DNA of 64,000 nt from Grammothele lineata (taxonomy: Eukaryota; Basidiomycota; Agaricomycetes; Polyporales; Polyporaceae), in contig NDFF03000004.1 in assembly GCA_002150815.3 (NCBI GenBank), positions 227,807 through 291,806 of the forward strand, written 5' to 3'. This document shows, piece after piece, positions 1 through 11,500 of this stretch; position 1 is the stretch's first letter; each line of letters begins with the position of its first letter. The translations under genes and the position numbers were made by a program. The notes below the pieces were generated by a model that saw only the letters and a list, made by a program, of their open reading frames with translations, had not been told where the DNA came from and searched no databases.

Positions 1-2466
1 GTAGAGGAGAACACGATCGTGAATGAGGTGCGCCACTAACTTGTGTCATGGTCGTCCCGCATGCTGATGCCTTTTTCTCTAAGGTCACTTTCGGGGAAAC
101 AAGTACAGGAGCGGCGATGGTCCAGGGTAGTTTCGTGGCTCAGGGTGCAAGTGCGTCATTTTTTCAATGCGGGTATCTCTATGAATGTTCAATGTCCTTC
201 AGCTCGCGCGCGGATGGGAGGATTGTTCGGGAATAGGGGTAACTCGGAGAGTCGAGAACAGACAATCGCGAACGGTACGCCAAACATGAGGTACTTCGTA
301 TCTTGTTTTCTTACTTCGCGCAGCTAGCAGGAAGATTCAGCAAGTCGCTACGGCGCTTCGACTGTCAGAAGTTGTCTCTCTCGCAGCTACCCGCCTCTAC
401 ACCCTTGCTGTGGAGCACAAGTTCACGAAAGGCCGCAAGAGCATGAACGTCGTCGCAGTTTGCCTCTACGTCGCATGCAGACAGAAGGAGACACGGAATT
501 ACATGCTCATCGACTTCTCGGACCTCCTCCAGGTGAGTATACACGTTAGATCTCCGTCGTACACCCCATTGAGGGCTGCGCAGGTCAACGTCTTCGAACT
601 CGGACACACATACCTGCAACTGGTCCAAACCCTCAATCTTCGTCTGCCTCTCGTTGATCCTTCCCACTACATCTCTCGCTTTGCCGCTCTCCTCGAGTTC
701 GGCGACGAGACCCACCAAGTTGCCATGGACGCCGTACGACTCGTTCAGCGTTTTGACCGGGACTGGATGACGAAGGGCCGCCGGCCCGCCGGCATTTGCG
801 GTGCATGCCTCCTACTCGCAGCGCGTATGAATAACTTCCGGCGTAGCGTCGCAGAGATTGTTCAGGTGGTGAAGATCGCGGACACCACACTCAAGAAGCG
901 GTTGGACGAGTTTCGGAAGACCCCTAGTGGCGCACTCACGCTCGCGGACTTCCGCACGGTCTGGTTGGAGGAGGAGATGGACCCGCCCGCGTATACGAAG
1001 GGCAAGGAGAAGGAGGAGAAGGAGCGGCTCCTGCGTGAGAACGGCGGCGTGCTCCCAGAGGAGGAGGGGAAGGGAAAGGGAAAGGGGAAAGGAAAAGGCA
1101 AGGGGAAACGGAAGAAACGGAAGCGGAACGAGAGCGACGAAGACGAAGAGGCCGAGGAGGCAACCCAGTACACTTCCTTCGACGCCGCAGGTCCCTCCCA
1201 GCAACCCCCCATGTTTCAAGAACCGCTCGATCCCGCTCTGCTGAACGAGGGTATCCTGGCTGGTACCAGCGACTCTCTCCCTCTCTTCCTACCCGAAGAT
1301 GGTGAAGGTGTCCAGTTCGACATGTCCACCCACCTTCCCATGCCTCCCGAGATCGACCCAACTCTTGTCGACACCCAATCTACACTCGTAAATCCTACGA
1401 ATCCCGACCCGCCACGACAAGATGCCCCTGTTGACCCAAACCTGCCGCCAGATAAAGCTTTGTCGATGCCAGTGCGACCTCCCTCACCCATGGAAGAAAC
1501 CGTCAATGCCGCCGTAACGCAAGAGGTGTCCGACTTCCTCACGAACGCGCAGAGCGCGCTTCTTAATGATGCCCTAGACGAAGCGGAGCAGAGGCGCCGA
1601 GACCAGTTCACCGGCGACGACGAGTTTCTCGACCTCGACGACGAAGAGCTCGACCGCTTCATCCTCACCGAGGAAGAGGTGCGTATCAAGGAGCGCGTCT
1701 GGGTCGAAATGAACAAGGATTACTTAGAGGCAATCGCTGGTAAGTCCGATACTGACGGGCGTGTGTGGTGTTAGACTTTGCTGCACGGTCGCTGAGCGGT
1801 AATGTGCAGCGAAAGCGGAGCAACAAGAGGACCAGGGCAAGGAGAAGAAGACGCGCAAGGTTCGAATCCCACCCTCGACACTTTTCACACCCCTTTATCC
1901 CCGTGTTTACATATATTTGACATCCTGTTCTTCTTGTGTTTCCTGGCTGCATGGCGGATATTCACATCCTACACATCTCACAGCGTCGCAAAACCAACAA
2001 CAAACCCCGAGACTCGTCGACACCTCACGGGAGCACAGCCGCCGAATCCGTGCGGAACCTTATCAAGAAGAACCCTAAGTACAGCAAGCGGATCAACTAC
2101 AACGCGCTCAAAGACCTCTTCACGGACGACGGGTCGACGTTCCAGATGGCCGCCGCCGACGACGACAAAGAGGACGACGAGGACACGCAGCTGTACACGA
2201 TGGACGACAAGAGCGACGGCGAGGGCATGCTCATCGTCGAGGAGGCTGGCGGTGGCGGCGTTGGCCAATCGCGGCCTGCGAAATCGCGCTCGACGAGCCT
2301 TGTGCCGAACATTGGTGCTGCGTCTTCAGGAGTAGGCATGGCGGCTGGGGCCGGCGATGCAGACGGAGATGACGAGGAGGATGCGGAAGGTGAGGAGGAC
2401 GTCGAAGAAGATGTGGATAAGGAGGAGCCGTACGCCGAGTGGGACGCGTACGAGCAGGAAGTATGA
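1..2466 (+). CDS. BRF1: BRF1, TFIIIB subunit of RNA polymerase III (5' end cut by window edge)
   Basis: TFIIIB component that bridges TFIIIC, TBP and Pol III at tRNA and 5S genes in the nucleus. The window opens inside the gene, so the N-terminal zinc ribbon lies upstream; the first visible residues read VEENTIVNE. Exons read by eye: 1-27, 84-150, 203-274, 324-532, 584-1739, 1810-1859 and 1984-2466. The visible part has two cyclin-like repeats (for example VAVCLYVACRQKETRNYML, then GICGACLLLAARMNNFRRS), then an acidic and Gly-Lys-rich linker. The last exon carries the conserved Brf1 C-terminal block (KYSKRINYNALKDLF), which in yeast contacts TBP. The end is acidic and stops at 2466. It converges on the MFS gene, 103 bp between stops. 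Family assignment is firm; the exact splice at 1860 uses a weak GTTCGA donor. Confidence 0.92.
1060..1125 (+). repeat. Purine-rich Gly-Lys codon repeat inside BRF1
   Basis: An almost pure-purine tract in the BRF1 coding exon encodes about eight Gly-Lys dipeptides followed by a basic KRKKRKR cluster. It lies in the linker between the cyclin repeats and the C-terminal domain. It probably works as a nuclear localisation or nucleic-acid-binding patch; that role is inferred from composition only. Confidence 0.7.
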
Positions 2467-2569
2467 AAGAGAAGCACTGTCGACCGCAACCTATGTATTC
2501 CTATCTACTGTTGTTGTGACATTACAAGCTTTCTTCCCCAGGCCGTCCCATATGTACACCGCCAACTTC

Positions 2570-4448
2570 TCACCCAAGCGAGAGGACCCGCTGGCGTGCG
2601 AGAGCGACCGCAACGCTTCCCAGACCCGAAACCACCGCGCACGAGCCGACAAAAAGCTCGACGGGGCCGTACCCAAACAGGCCGAAGCCGTGAGGCATGG
2701 AGGCGCCTCCACCTGCGTTGAAGAGGAGGCCGGCGATGATTGGCCCGATGACGGCGGAGACGCCTTTGAAGAAGGAGGTGCCGGCGAAGGCCATGTTTGC
2801 ATGCTCGGGGTTGCTCTGGGCGCAGTCGACTGCGGCGTTGGGCCAGCAGGAGGAGAATCCGCCACTCTGAAGGGTCACGAATACAGGACATGAACGGGGT
2901 CAGAACTGAAGGATACCATCGCACGGAAAAGGGGGGACGTACCAGACATCCGAAGATGATTGCGAAGCAGTAGAGGTAGGCGGCGGTGCTAGCGAAGCCC
3001 CAGAGGAAGAACGCAGCGAGGGCGCTGCCGAGCGCAGAGCCCATCATCACGACCGGGTATCCGAGACGGTCGGTGAAGTAGCCAAGGGTGACCTGGCCAG
3101 CGACAGCGGAAATGTTGAAAAGCGCTAGTACGACCGTCGCAGTGAACTGGTTTGAGAGGCCTTTTGTGAAGGTTGCGATGTAGAGGGAGACGGGGAAGTA
3201 GGAGAGCCCTTGCATCATGTTCGTGAACACCTGAGTGATGGAGGCATCAGTAATTGAAAGAAGGAAGTACGCATGAAGGGCATCGTACGAAGGTGATGAA
3301 GAGAGGGCTTTTAATGAAGTTCAGCTGGCCCCAGGGAGGAATGAACTTGGGCCTCCCATGCTCAGATGCGAACTTCGGAACCGGAAGGCGGCTACGCATT
3401 CCGAAGAGGGCTATCCCGGAGCAGAGCGAGGTGCCGAGAGCCCATACTCTCAGCGTCCAGCGGAGGCCAACCTTTTCGAGGAGAGCGTTCAAGATGAACG
3501 GGAAGACGAATCCTGGAGGGGACGTTGTCAGGCATTGGATCACCCTGACGCACAGAGACGTAAATGGTCCTACCTCCCACACCGGTCCCTGCGAAGATTA
3601 TGCCTCCGGCGAAGCCACGGCGTGCAGAGAACCATTCAGGCAAGAGCTTGATCACGGGATAGTATAACAAGCCTCCGCCGATGCCAACACCAACCCCTTG
3701 TAAGATGATAAGCTGCCACACCTGCTCGCGAGACTCAGTGATGGAGTCTTCACCATGACCGTAGGGGAATACGGCTTACTCTAGTAGCGAAACTTGAGGC
3801 CAAGAAGGACACGCAGTAGAGCGCTAGGCCGCCCCACATGCACCTTCGTAGATAATCTGGGTACCTCGCAAATAACAGGGAGAGGAAGACTGACTGTGGA
3901 GAGAACCGACAACGTGAGTATATGCAGAATAGGAGGACACGGTAGTATCTCTTACCTCTCCGTACTGAAAAGCCAAGGAGACCGTACCAACGGCCGCGAT
4001 AGCTATGGTGGACTCGGAGTTGAATGGGGGATGCGATGAGTAGTATTCTGGGACAACATCGGTCACCCTGTTAGACCGAAGGACTCGGACGTCCGTTCAT
4101 ACCTTGGAAGATACCATAACTATCGCAAAGTGATCATCAGTTCCTGAACTTAAGGAAATACCACGATCTCGATCTCAATCTCAGAAGCTGTCAAACTAAC
4201 CTGAAGCTAAATCCCCAGACCATCATCTCCAGGACCATCGCAGCCGCACAGAACGTCCACGCGCGGACACCTCCGTCCATCGGGGGCAGTTCTTGAATGT
4301 TTGCGCCTTCTTGTGGGTCCACGGCGTGCAGCGCCGCCATCGATGACCGCCTGGAAAGCGGTGAGATCGGCGTATCGGGCTGGCTCGGCCCTGCGCTGAA
4401 CGTGGTGAGCTCATATGGGGACTTGGTGTCTATTTGAGGGGTATCCAT
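2570..4448 (-). CDS. MFS transporter, monocarboxylate-permease-like (copy 1)
   Basis: Predicted plasma-membrane carrier of the major facilitator superfamily, closest in look to the fungal monocarboxylate/MCT-like group; the substrate is not known. Start at 4448 (MDTPQIDTK...) gives a cytosolic N-terminal tail ending in the conserved DGGVRAWTFCAAAMVLEMM first membrane helix. Other exons give ILQGVGVGIGGGLLYYPVI, LPEWFSARRGFAGGIIFAG (MCT-type loop), the middle MRSRLPVPKF loop, and helices such as ATVVLALFNISAVAGQ with the D-R loop motif FTDRLGY. The last exon ends SVAVALARQRVLSLG with a stop at 2570. About six exons. A clear paralogue sits at 55559-57396. The gene converges on BRF1. Confidence 0.85.
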
Positions 4449-4682
4449 CTCTATGGCCAAGTGTTCGGAGATGGACTGCAATACTAGTGTGGACGAGGAC
4501 TGGACGGACGGACGAAAGTGGAGGAGCTCCACGAATTCGAGGTCGAGTCAAGTACGTTGAGAGGCGCTCAAGCATTGCGATCGGACCGATCGCCTGAGGG
4601 TGAATCATTTACGTATAGATCTGCGCTCGACCCATGCAACACGGCAATATTCTGGAATCCAGAACGACACTACATACTATCC

Positions 4683-6290
4683 CTACGCGTCCGCCAAGTC
4701 CGCGAAGGAGAGCGTGCTGGCGTTCAGATTGTGTTGGACGTAGCGCGTCTGGAACCACGTCTGGCCGATCTGCCACTGCGGGGCGGTCACGAAGGACGCG
4801 CCGAGGATGTTCGCGGTGCAGACGCGCCCGTCGGCGGTGCGGTTGAGGACGTTGGCGTCCGGGTCGACGTAGTGCACCTCGGTGCTCGGCGGGAAGCTGA
4901 ACCCGAAGCGGGCGGGGGGCGTGGCGCAGTCGTACGTACCCTGTTAGATAATGGTGATAGTGAGAGGAGCTCGCGTGTAGAGTCGGAGTCAGTCATACGC
5001 ACCAGCACGACAGTGCCAATGTCCGGACCACTCGTTTCCGTAATGTTGTAGCCGACGGAAAGAAGGGCGGCGCGGACTTGCTCGAGAGGTCCTATGATGT
5101 TCGGGGTGCCGTTGTCGACTTCATGGGACGTCAGTCGGAAGGAAGAAGAGGCAGTCTGACGTTATGACAACTCACAAATGGGAGTAATGTGTGTAACCGG
5201 CTCGCCGTTGACTACGAAAAGAGCCGAGTCTTCCTCCGTGTCGTTCAAAGCGATCCAGGCATCGACCTATATCACACAAGTCATGAGAACTCGAATGGGC
5301 GTCTGTTATGGCTAATGTACGTACTGAAAGCGTCGGAAGAGTGGTGAGATTCCCTTTGATCTTGGTCTCATCTGAGTTCCGCCGTCAGTGCTCAGGTATA
5401 TTCCAGCATAGATCACTGGGAACCTACTGATGGGGCCGAAAATCAAGGAGCCAGTACCGTCCTTCTTTAGCGCAAGACCGAACTCGCAGGGAGAAACTAA
5501 ACGTGGAATCGTCAGCGATCAAGCCAAGCGAAAGTTTCACTAGAACGACTTACTGCTCTCCCGATCGCATATAGCTTGTGCAAGGGACTGTCCCGCCAAG
5601 AAAGTCGGGTCATTCGGGTCGGTGATCATAGACGCAGGTGGACTGAACCCGATGATGCTGGAGAGCGCGATTGATTCAATTAAGCTGAACTCTCTGAAGA
5701 TGAGATGCGTACTGACCCATCCCCGGGCAGGGGGTCACCATCGGTGATGTTTCCAACCAAAAAGCCGTCCAGAGAGACGCCGTCAAACTCGACGTCGTCT
5801 TTCACGAAAGAGAACGTTTCCTGTAGTCAATCCAGGCATTAGCAACACTGATCACGAGGTCGGCCCTTAGCGCATACCGAGGCGGGAGCCGTGCCATCTT
5901 CGCTGGCGCCATTGAACTGGATGAACTCGCCCATGTTCGTCTGGACAGAGGTAGGGTTTGGCTTGTAGAGCCCCTCCCTGATGATGACGGCGAAGCTTCC
6001 GGTATCGATGGTGAGCTGCGAGAGACATAACGGACTTCTGTCAGGTGAAGAGCGGAGAAGTGCAGCAATATGCCACTCACGCTGAAGTTTTGGCCCCCGA
6101 CAGCGAAGTCGGCGAACCAGAATCCCTGAAAAGCACGATGAGCTGTGAGCAGAGTGTCGTAAATGGTAGTCAACAGATGGATGCGCACCTTGTCTAGCTT
6201 GAGAGGAACACGCCCTGGAAGACTACCGGCGCATACACCAGTTGCACATGCCAAAAGAGAGCTTGCAAGCAATTTGGTAGTAGAACGCAT
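4683..6290 (-). CDS. Secreted pepsin-like aspartic protease (family A1), divergent active site
   Basis: Extracellular endopeptidase candidate. Starts at 6290 with a signal peptide (MRSTTKLLASSLLACATG). The first catalytic motif is intact: LTIDTGSFAVII. The second lobe has VDNGTPNIIGP where pepsins normally have DTGT or DSGT, so the aspartate is kept but the next residue is Asn. In the place of the flap, FNGAS suggests Phe where pepsin has Tyr75. Other blocks fit the fold: GDGIIGFSPPASM, CEFGLALKKDGTGSLIFG and a C-terminal lobe ending LSFADLADA. About nine exons with 50-60 bp introns. No clear propeptide domain beyond a short stretch. Family is secure; activity is less so because of the altered motifs. 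Confidence 0.82.
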
Positions 6291-7200
6291 GCTGGTTCAA
6301 TAGCAGCGAGTTGACCAGCGAAGGATGTGGGTGAGGCCTGAGGCCTTGCGCATTTAAGTCGCAGCGAGTGAATAGAAGGCGGTGCACCGAGGCGTAATGT
6401 TTCGTCTCTCCACATCATGAGGGCAGCTTTTGATCATTGACTACGCCGCGTCGGATGGGGGGCTGGGGGGCTGGAATGGACATGCCGACGTGCGTCGCGA
6501 ATCTGACGTCGAAGCGGTGCCGCCGCATGGCCACCGGGCACAGAGGCCCGTGAGGAGGGTGCACGCCGCACCGATGACAGCAATGGGTCCCTTCTGACTT
6601 GGGGAGCGAGCGTTACAAGTGGGAATCGATGCCAGAGGTTAGTCGAGAGCAAAGCTGTTGCGAGTCGCATGCCGAAGCGAAAGGTCGAACGGTGGCGACG
6701 CATCGAGCCGCTAGCGCTGTCGCCACCACTCTTTTGGAATTCCCACGAACAATGCTGACGTAAGCAAATAAGTAGTAAACCGAGCTTCACAATCAAGCAT
6801 TACCCTCCCTGAGTCCTACTAAGTACGTCACTGCCCTTCCCTTCAACTACTGATACACATCCAAGTAGGCAGGGTGAAGTTCGTCGAAGGGCCGCCTTTG
6901 AGAGCCGCACCCCGACGCCACGTCCGACGCTGACCTGGGCTTCTATCGCGAGGTTTGCGAGGGCTAGTCAGCAGCATATGTCCCCGCGCGCCGCACGCCG
7001 GTTCGTGCGTGTTCTCCATTACTTATGCCGACACACAGCATCGGGAGACCCGTGGAGAGTATATCTGTGTATGCGCGTCATTGAGGCCTTGCCACAGATG
7101 CTTTCGGCCTTACGCCGCTCACTCGCAATTGACTTTATGAGCTCTTCCGAGTCCCAAGGCGTCTGGTATTTCACCGTTCCATCCGGAGCGCTCATGAGGG
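6291..7200. other. Intergenic, no supported gene
   Basis: Upstream region of the aspartic protease and downstream region of the small membrane-protein gene. Open frames here (for example 6434-6796 minus and 6978-7361 plus) show no family features, no signal of splicing and no domain. I see nothing else I can name. Confidence 0.5.
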
Positions 7201-7630
7201 TCATCCAGTCGCGGAGCGCGCGAGTGGCTCGGATGGTTTACTCGGCGCTACCACCGCATGCGCCGACGGAGCGGGATAACTGGTACTGGGAGGGCCTGGA
7301 TATGGCGGAAGGGGCTCGACTTCAGTGGTCTCCATACCCTGGGGTGACGGCGCCGGCGTAGACGCCGTCGGCGTGCCACCAGCGTCGTACGCCACGGATG
7401 GCATGAATAGAGGTCGTTTGAACCAGAACACGAGGGCGGTTATGACGAGGACGAAAACACCTAGGTCAAGAACACTGGTGTGAGCAGCGGACATTCCAAG
7501 TGTGTAGAGCAACACACTGACCTGCGGCGGCGAGGGCGATACCGAGGGAGAGCGAAGCAGCATGCTGTGCAGAAGGTGTCGCGTCTCTGGCCTGGAGGAG
7601 TGAAGGAGTAGGAGTGGTGAGGGGTGCCAT
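7201..7630 (-). CDS. Small single-pass membrane protein with LPPY motif (unknown function)
   Basis: I do not recognise the family. Two exons: 7630-7522 and 7460-7201, joined in frame across a 61-bp intron with GT...AG ends, giving about 122 residues. The N-terminus is Thr/Ala-rich (MAPLTTPTPSLLQARDATPS). A membrane helix spans the splice junction (IALAAAGVFVLVITALVFWF) and is followed directly by KR, so by the positive-inside rule the tail faces the cytosol. The tail is Pro/Ser-rich with VEPLPPYPGPPS, which contains LPPY, a PY-motif variant that Nedd4/Rsp5 WW domains can bind. It diverges from the WDR7-like gene. The adaptor role is inference only. Confidence 0.55.
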
Positions 7631-8546
7631 CTCTTAAGTGGATACGAAGAGCGGACTTGGTAGGCTTTCTCATCTTATGTGCTCCTGCGCCTGGTAGGAT
7701 ACTGCGGCACATAGCCTTGGTTTTGAAGGAGACGCAGTATGTGAGCCGCGATGCGGTGGACGCCGTTCCAGGCTGTGGTTTCTTGATCTGTGTGTCTACG
7801 AGGCGGATGGCGTTGGTTGGACGCTGGTCAGGACGCGTATGTCCGGCTCACTCGGGGAGATCTGTCAATATAGGGCGGTTCACATTGCGAACGCAATCAT
7901 GTGTACTCATAGGAACGTGCCTATTGAACCTGTGAGGTAGGGACATGACACTGCCTCAGCCGCGGAATGTGTGATGGAGACTCCTTTGAAAGGCAAAATC
8001 GCACTGCCGGATCCAGGACATTACCTCAATGATTTTGCACCAAACGCTCGCTCAAAGGGGGAAGTTTTTTGCGTATCCGCGCTACGAAACCCTGGTGTCA
8101 GCAATTGCGAAGCTACACTCCCGAGACATGCATGCGATATGAAAGTCTGAAATCAATGAAATTGCGCTGAAGTTTGAACATTCTAAGGAGAATACATGCG
8201 GTAAAAATTGTAAGAACCACCGTCCCATCCTCCTCGCGAAAGGATTATGCGCAAGGAGAACATAAGGGCGCTGAGACGTCCAGTTGATCTTGACTGGCCG
8301 GCCTGACACTCGAACAACCGCGTGGAAGAAGGCAGTTATGAGCAACATGGGGAAAAGCATGGCCGGGTCGCCGCACGAAGGAAAGCTGCGGCAGCGCTCA
8401 CGCGTGGCCTATATACTCGCGCCGTGGGAACTTTAGGGGAGGCCCCGCGCGAATGCGGCAGTGGCTCCGCCGTCATCGCGCCGACGCCCGCGCTCGCTGC
8501 TGGGGTGCTGCTGCTCACTGTTGCTCTTGTTCTCGGCGATGCTATC
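7631..8546. other. Divergent promoter region between the LPPY protein and the WDR7-like gene
   Basis: About 0.9 kb with no supported gene. An open frame at 8082-8360 (minus) encodes a hydrophobic N-terminus but has no homologous look and no partner exon. It contains the TATA element described separately. Confidence 0.45.
8408..8413 (+). promoter_or_regulatory. TATA box of the WDR7-like gene
   Basis: TATATA in a GC-rich setting, 139 bp upstream of the ATG at 8547. It supports 8547 as the start rather than an upstream in-frame ATG at 8322, which would lie before the TATA element. Confidence 0.45.
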
Positions 8547-11500
8547 ATGGCCGCGAAGCTCGAGCAGTTCTCTCTCTCCATCCCCGTAACATTTTCGCCA
8601 CACGCGAAGGCGAAAGGCACCGCCCATATCACCGAAGAAGCCCTCTCGTCTGCCTCACCTTCCTGCATCGCGTACTGGGGATCTTCAGCTCCGGCCGTGC
8701 TTCATGGTCAAGTTGACTCAAGCCATGCGCAAACTGTTGCCGTAGGCTGCAAGGACGGCTCTGTCTTTGTCCTGCGCTCAAGTGCACCTGCAAGTCAACC
8801 CATCTCCCCTCCGCCACCTCCTGAGCTCGTTTCGCCGCCTCTCAGTCCAAGACTGCACCTCGGGTTAGGCAGGCCTTCGTCGCGCTCCGCCTCACCATCA
8901 TCCACCAAGTCCTCCCTCTCCCCGTTCCAAGTTACCCGCTCGCGCATCGTTTCCTCGGTCACCACGGAACAGGCGGAGGCCCCGAAGAACTATGTCGACT
9001 TCGAGGAAGAGCAGGAGAGGTTGAAGGGTATGCTCAAGGGGAAAGGGCACCGGGAGCGACATTCCTCTCACTCAAGGACAAGACCGGAACGCGATTCCTT
9101 CTCCGAGAGGCCTACCGCCGGGCCCAGCACGGCCGGCAGCAGTCTCCGCAAAGACGACACCCGAAGTTATCTCTCCGCTGCTCTATCTCCTACATCATCT
9201 ACCCTTTCCTTGTCTATTTCAGCCCCTCCTTCCCCGCCTCTTGTGACTGCCACTTCACCAGAACCTGGGCCGTCAACTCAATTTGCTCTTCGGTATCACG
9301 CCTTTCCTCCTCAAGCTGGACCCGGACGGGCCGTCTCTTCACTCAAAGCGCATGAGGGTGGTCGTTACTTCACCTGTCTACTGGATACGGGGTGAGTGTC
9401 TCCTGCTCCAAGGCTGACGTGATGACGCTGTCTATGCCTGCGGGAGGAGGGCCAGACGACCACTACTTCCCCGGTTCACTCGACGAGTGCTAATACGTTC
9501 CGCAGAGTGCTCTCTGTCCATTCCGGACCGGATGGACAATGTCTCGCGTCGGCGATGATAGAACCACGACCCAAGCCCACCCTGTCTGGCGGGAAGATCC
9601 AGACAACCCCACCTATGCATTGGATATGGAGGACACTACTGGTAGCGACATCCGAAGAGGTGCGCTCTGTCGCCTCTGGTGGGTCGCCTTCGCTAATACC
9701 TACGACGGTTGCATGTATCTACTGCCCAGTCAATAATATTATTTGCTTGTGCTTCCCCCGACGAGTTCTATCCGGCGGGACAGATTGCGGACTCGGGTTC
9801 CGACTCGGAGAACCGGGTTATCGTAGCTGCGTATGAGCTTACTCTTCCGGGAGAGGCGCATACGGGCGAAGCAACCCTAGAGCCGCTAGGGCAGCTAATG
9901 ATAGATGGACATGTCAACACTGTCGGTTTGCGAGCAGAGCACGACCGTAAGTCTTTTCTTACTCGTCTACCGCTTCTTCTTAAGGGAAATCACGATAGAC
10001 TCCCTGACGTTATTCCACGTCAATTCCACTGGACACTTCATCTCCCGCACGATCCACATCCACGACCCGCTACCTCAGCCACCCCCTGACCTGCCGGGGT
10101 CGTCATCTACCCACCTCCCTATCCCGAACCCGTTCAAAGTCCTGAGGTCGCTCTCTTCGGACCACGTCGAGGACACCAACAGAGAGGAAACTTTCTCTCG
10201 ATTGGACCTTGGGGAGGCGATCGACAACGGTGAGATAGGGGGCTCTGGTTCTGTTGTCGGTCTACGTGCGTATGATAGCGGGGATGCTGTTCGGCTTTGC
10301 GCTTGGAATGGCCAAGAGCTCCTCGTACGTGTTCTCTCTTCCAAGTAAGCCGTCGATCACTGAGACGCAGGCATAGGTACGAGATTGGTCTGGCAGTGAT
10401 TTGGGCGGCTCTACTGTCGTGCCCGCCTTTGGAGTCCAGGATGTCCGGTGGACTGATCGTGACTTGCTCGCGGTTCTGTACCCAGTATGTATCGTGCATT
10501 CCCACTGGGGGATATGCGAATTCTCATATTTGGTTCTAACAGGATCGTGGCGAGACGTACCGTGTATCTGAGCTCTCTAAACCAGATGCGGTGACTGCGC
10601 TCGAGTGAGTGCACAATCTTGGACTTTCGTAGGCGGATTGCTCAACCAACTTAGAGCGAAACTGTCATCAAACACTCCCTTTACGCCCGGAGACGCTCTC
10701 GCTCTCGCTCCAGGGGGATACGTCATATCTACCCACGTGAAGAACGGACGTCGACGGATACACTACACCAGCCTTGACTACACGACCGACCAGTCGACAG
10801 CCACGAAGACACGCACGCTCTGGAAGGCCAGCCAAGACTCTGCCGCGCTGTCGGCACAGCGTCGTATCTCGTCGATGTTGCCCCTCGAGCTTAATGACGT
10901 CATCGTGGGATACTGTGAGCTCCTTGAACGCGTTGCTAGTTGTCATTATTACTGATCGGGATCTCAAGCCGACGGGGGGATATGCCGGTCTTCGCTTGTA
11001 GAGTTGGTCCGGGCCACGGACGACACTTCGAACACGTCCGATCTGCCTCTCCCTGGAGAGATCGTCTTGTTGGACGTCGTGCAGAACGTCCGAACGGGTG
11101 AGCGCGTGCTTGTTGGAGGTTCGGACGATGGCACGGTCGCCATCTGGACTCTTGAGTGATTCTTCTCTCGTTTTGATTCTTCCTTCTGCTGATCACTCGT
11201 CACCCAGTACGCTCAAGCTATGCGCAAGGTGGACGCTCTTCAACACCCCACTCGCATGCGTCATCACGCTCGACGACGACAAAGTCGGCCGTCTGCACGG
11301 GTGTGTGCTGTGCGTCTCCCAGGATGGCACGATCGGGGTGGTTGCCGTGGACGGATACGAATTGTACGTCTTCCACACTCATCCTCATCGTCTCCTTCTT
11401 GCCTGACCATGTCTTTTGATGTAGCATCTATCTCGTCCCGGGCTCCGCCGCGCCCCTCGCACGCATATGCTTAGGGGACAACAACCTGTTGCTCATGTAT

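Noticed and set aside
1789..1885. tRNA gene in the BRF1 intron
   Set aside because: A and B boxes are present, but the T stem and acceptor stem cannot pair, so it is not a tRNA; kept only as a regulatory observation.
7019..7361. Overlapping plus-strand frame opposite the LPPY protein
   Set aside because: No start context, no splice partner and no domain; the minus-strand gene with a clean intron and membrane helix explains the region better.
8322..8546. Upstream start for the WDR7-like protein at 8322
   Set aside because: The in-frame extension lies across and before the TATA element at 8408 and adds a hydrophobic stretch not seen in the family; 8547 fits better.
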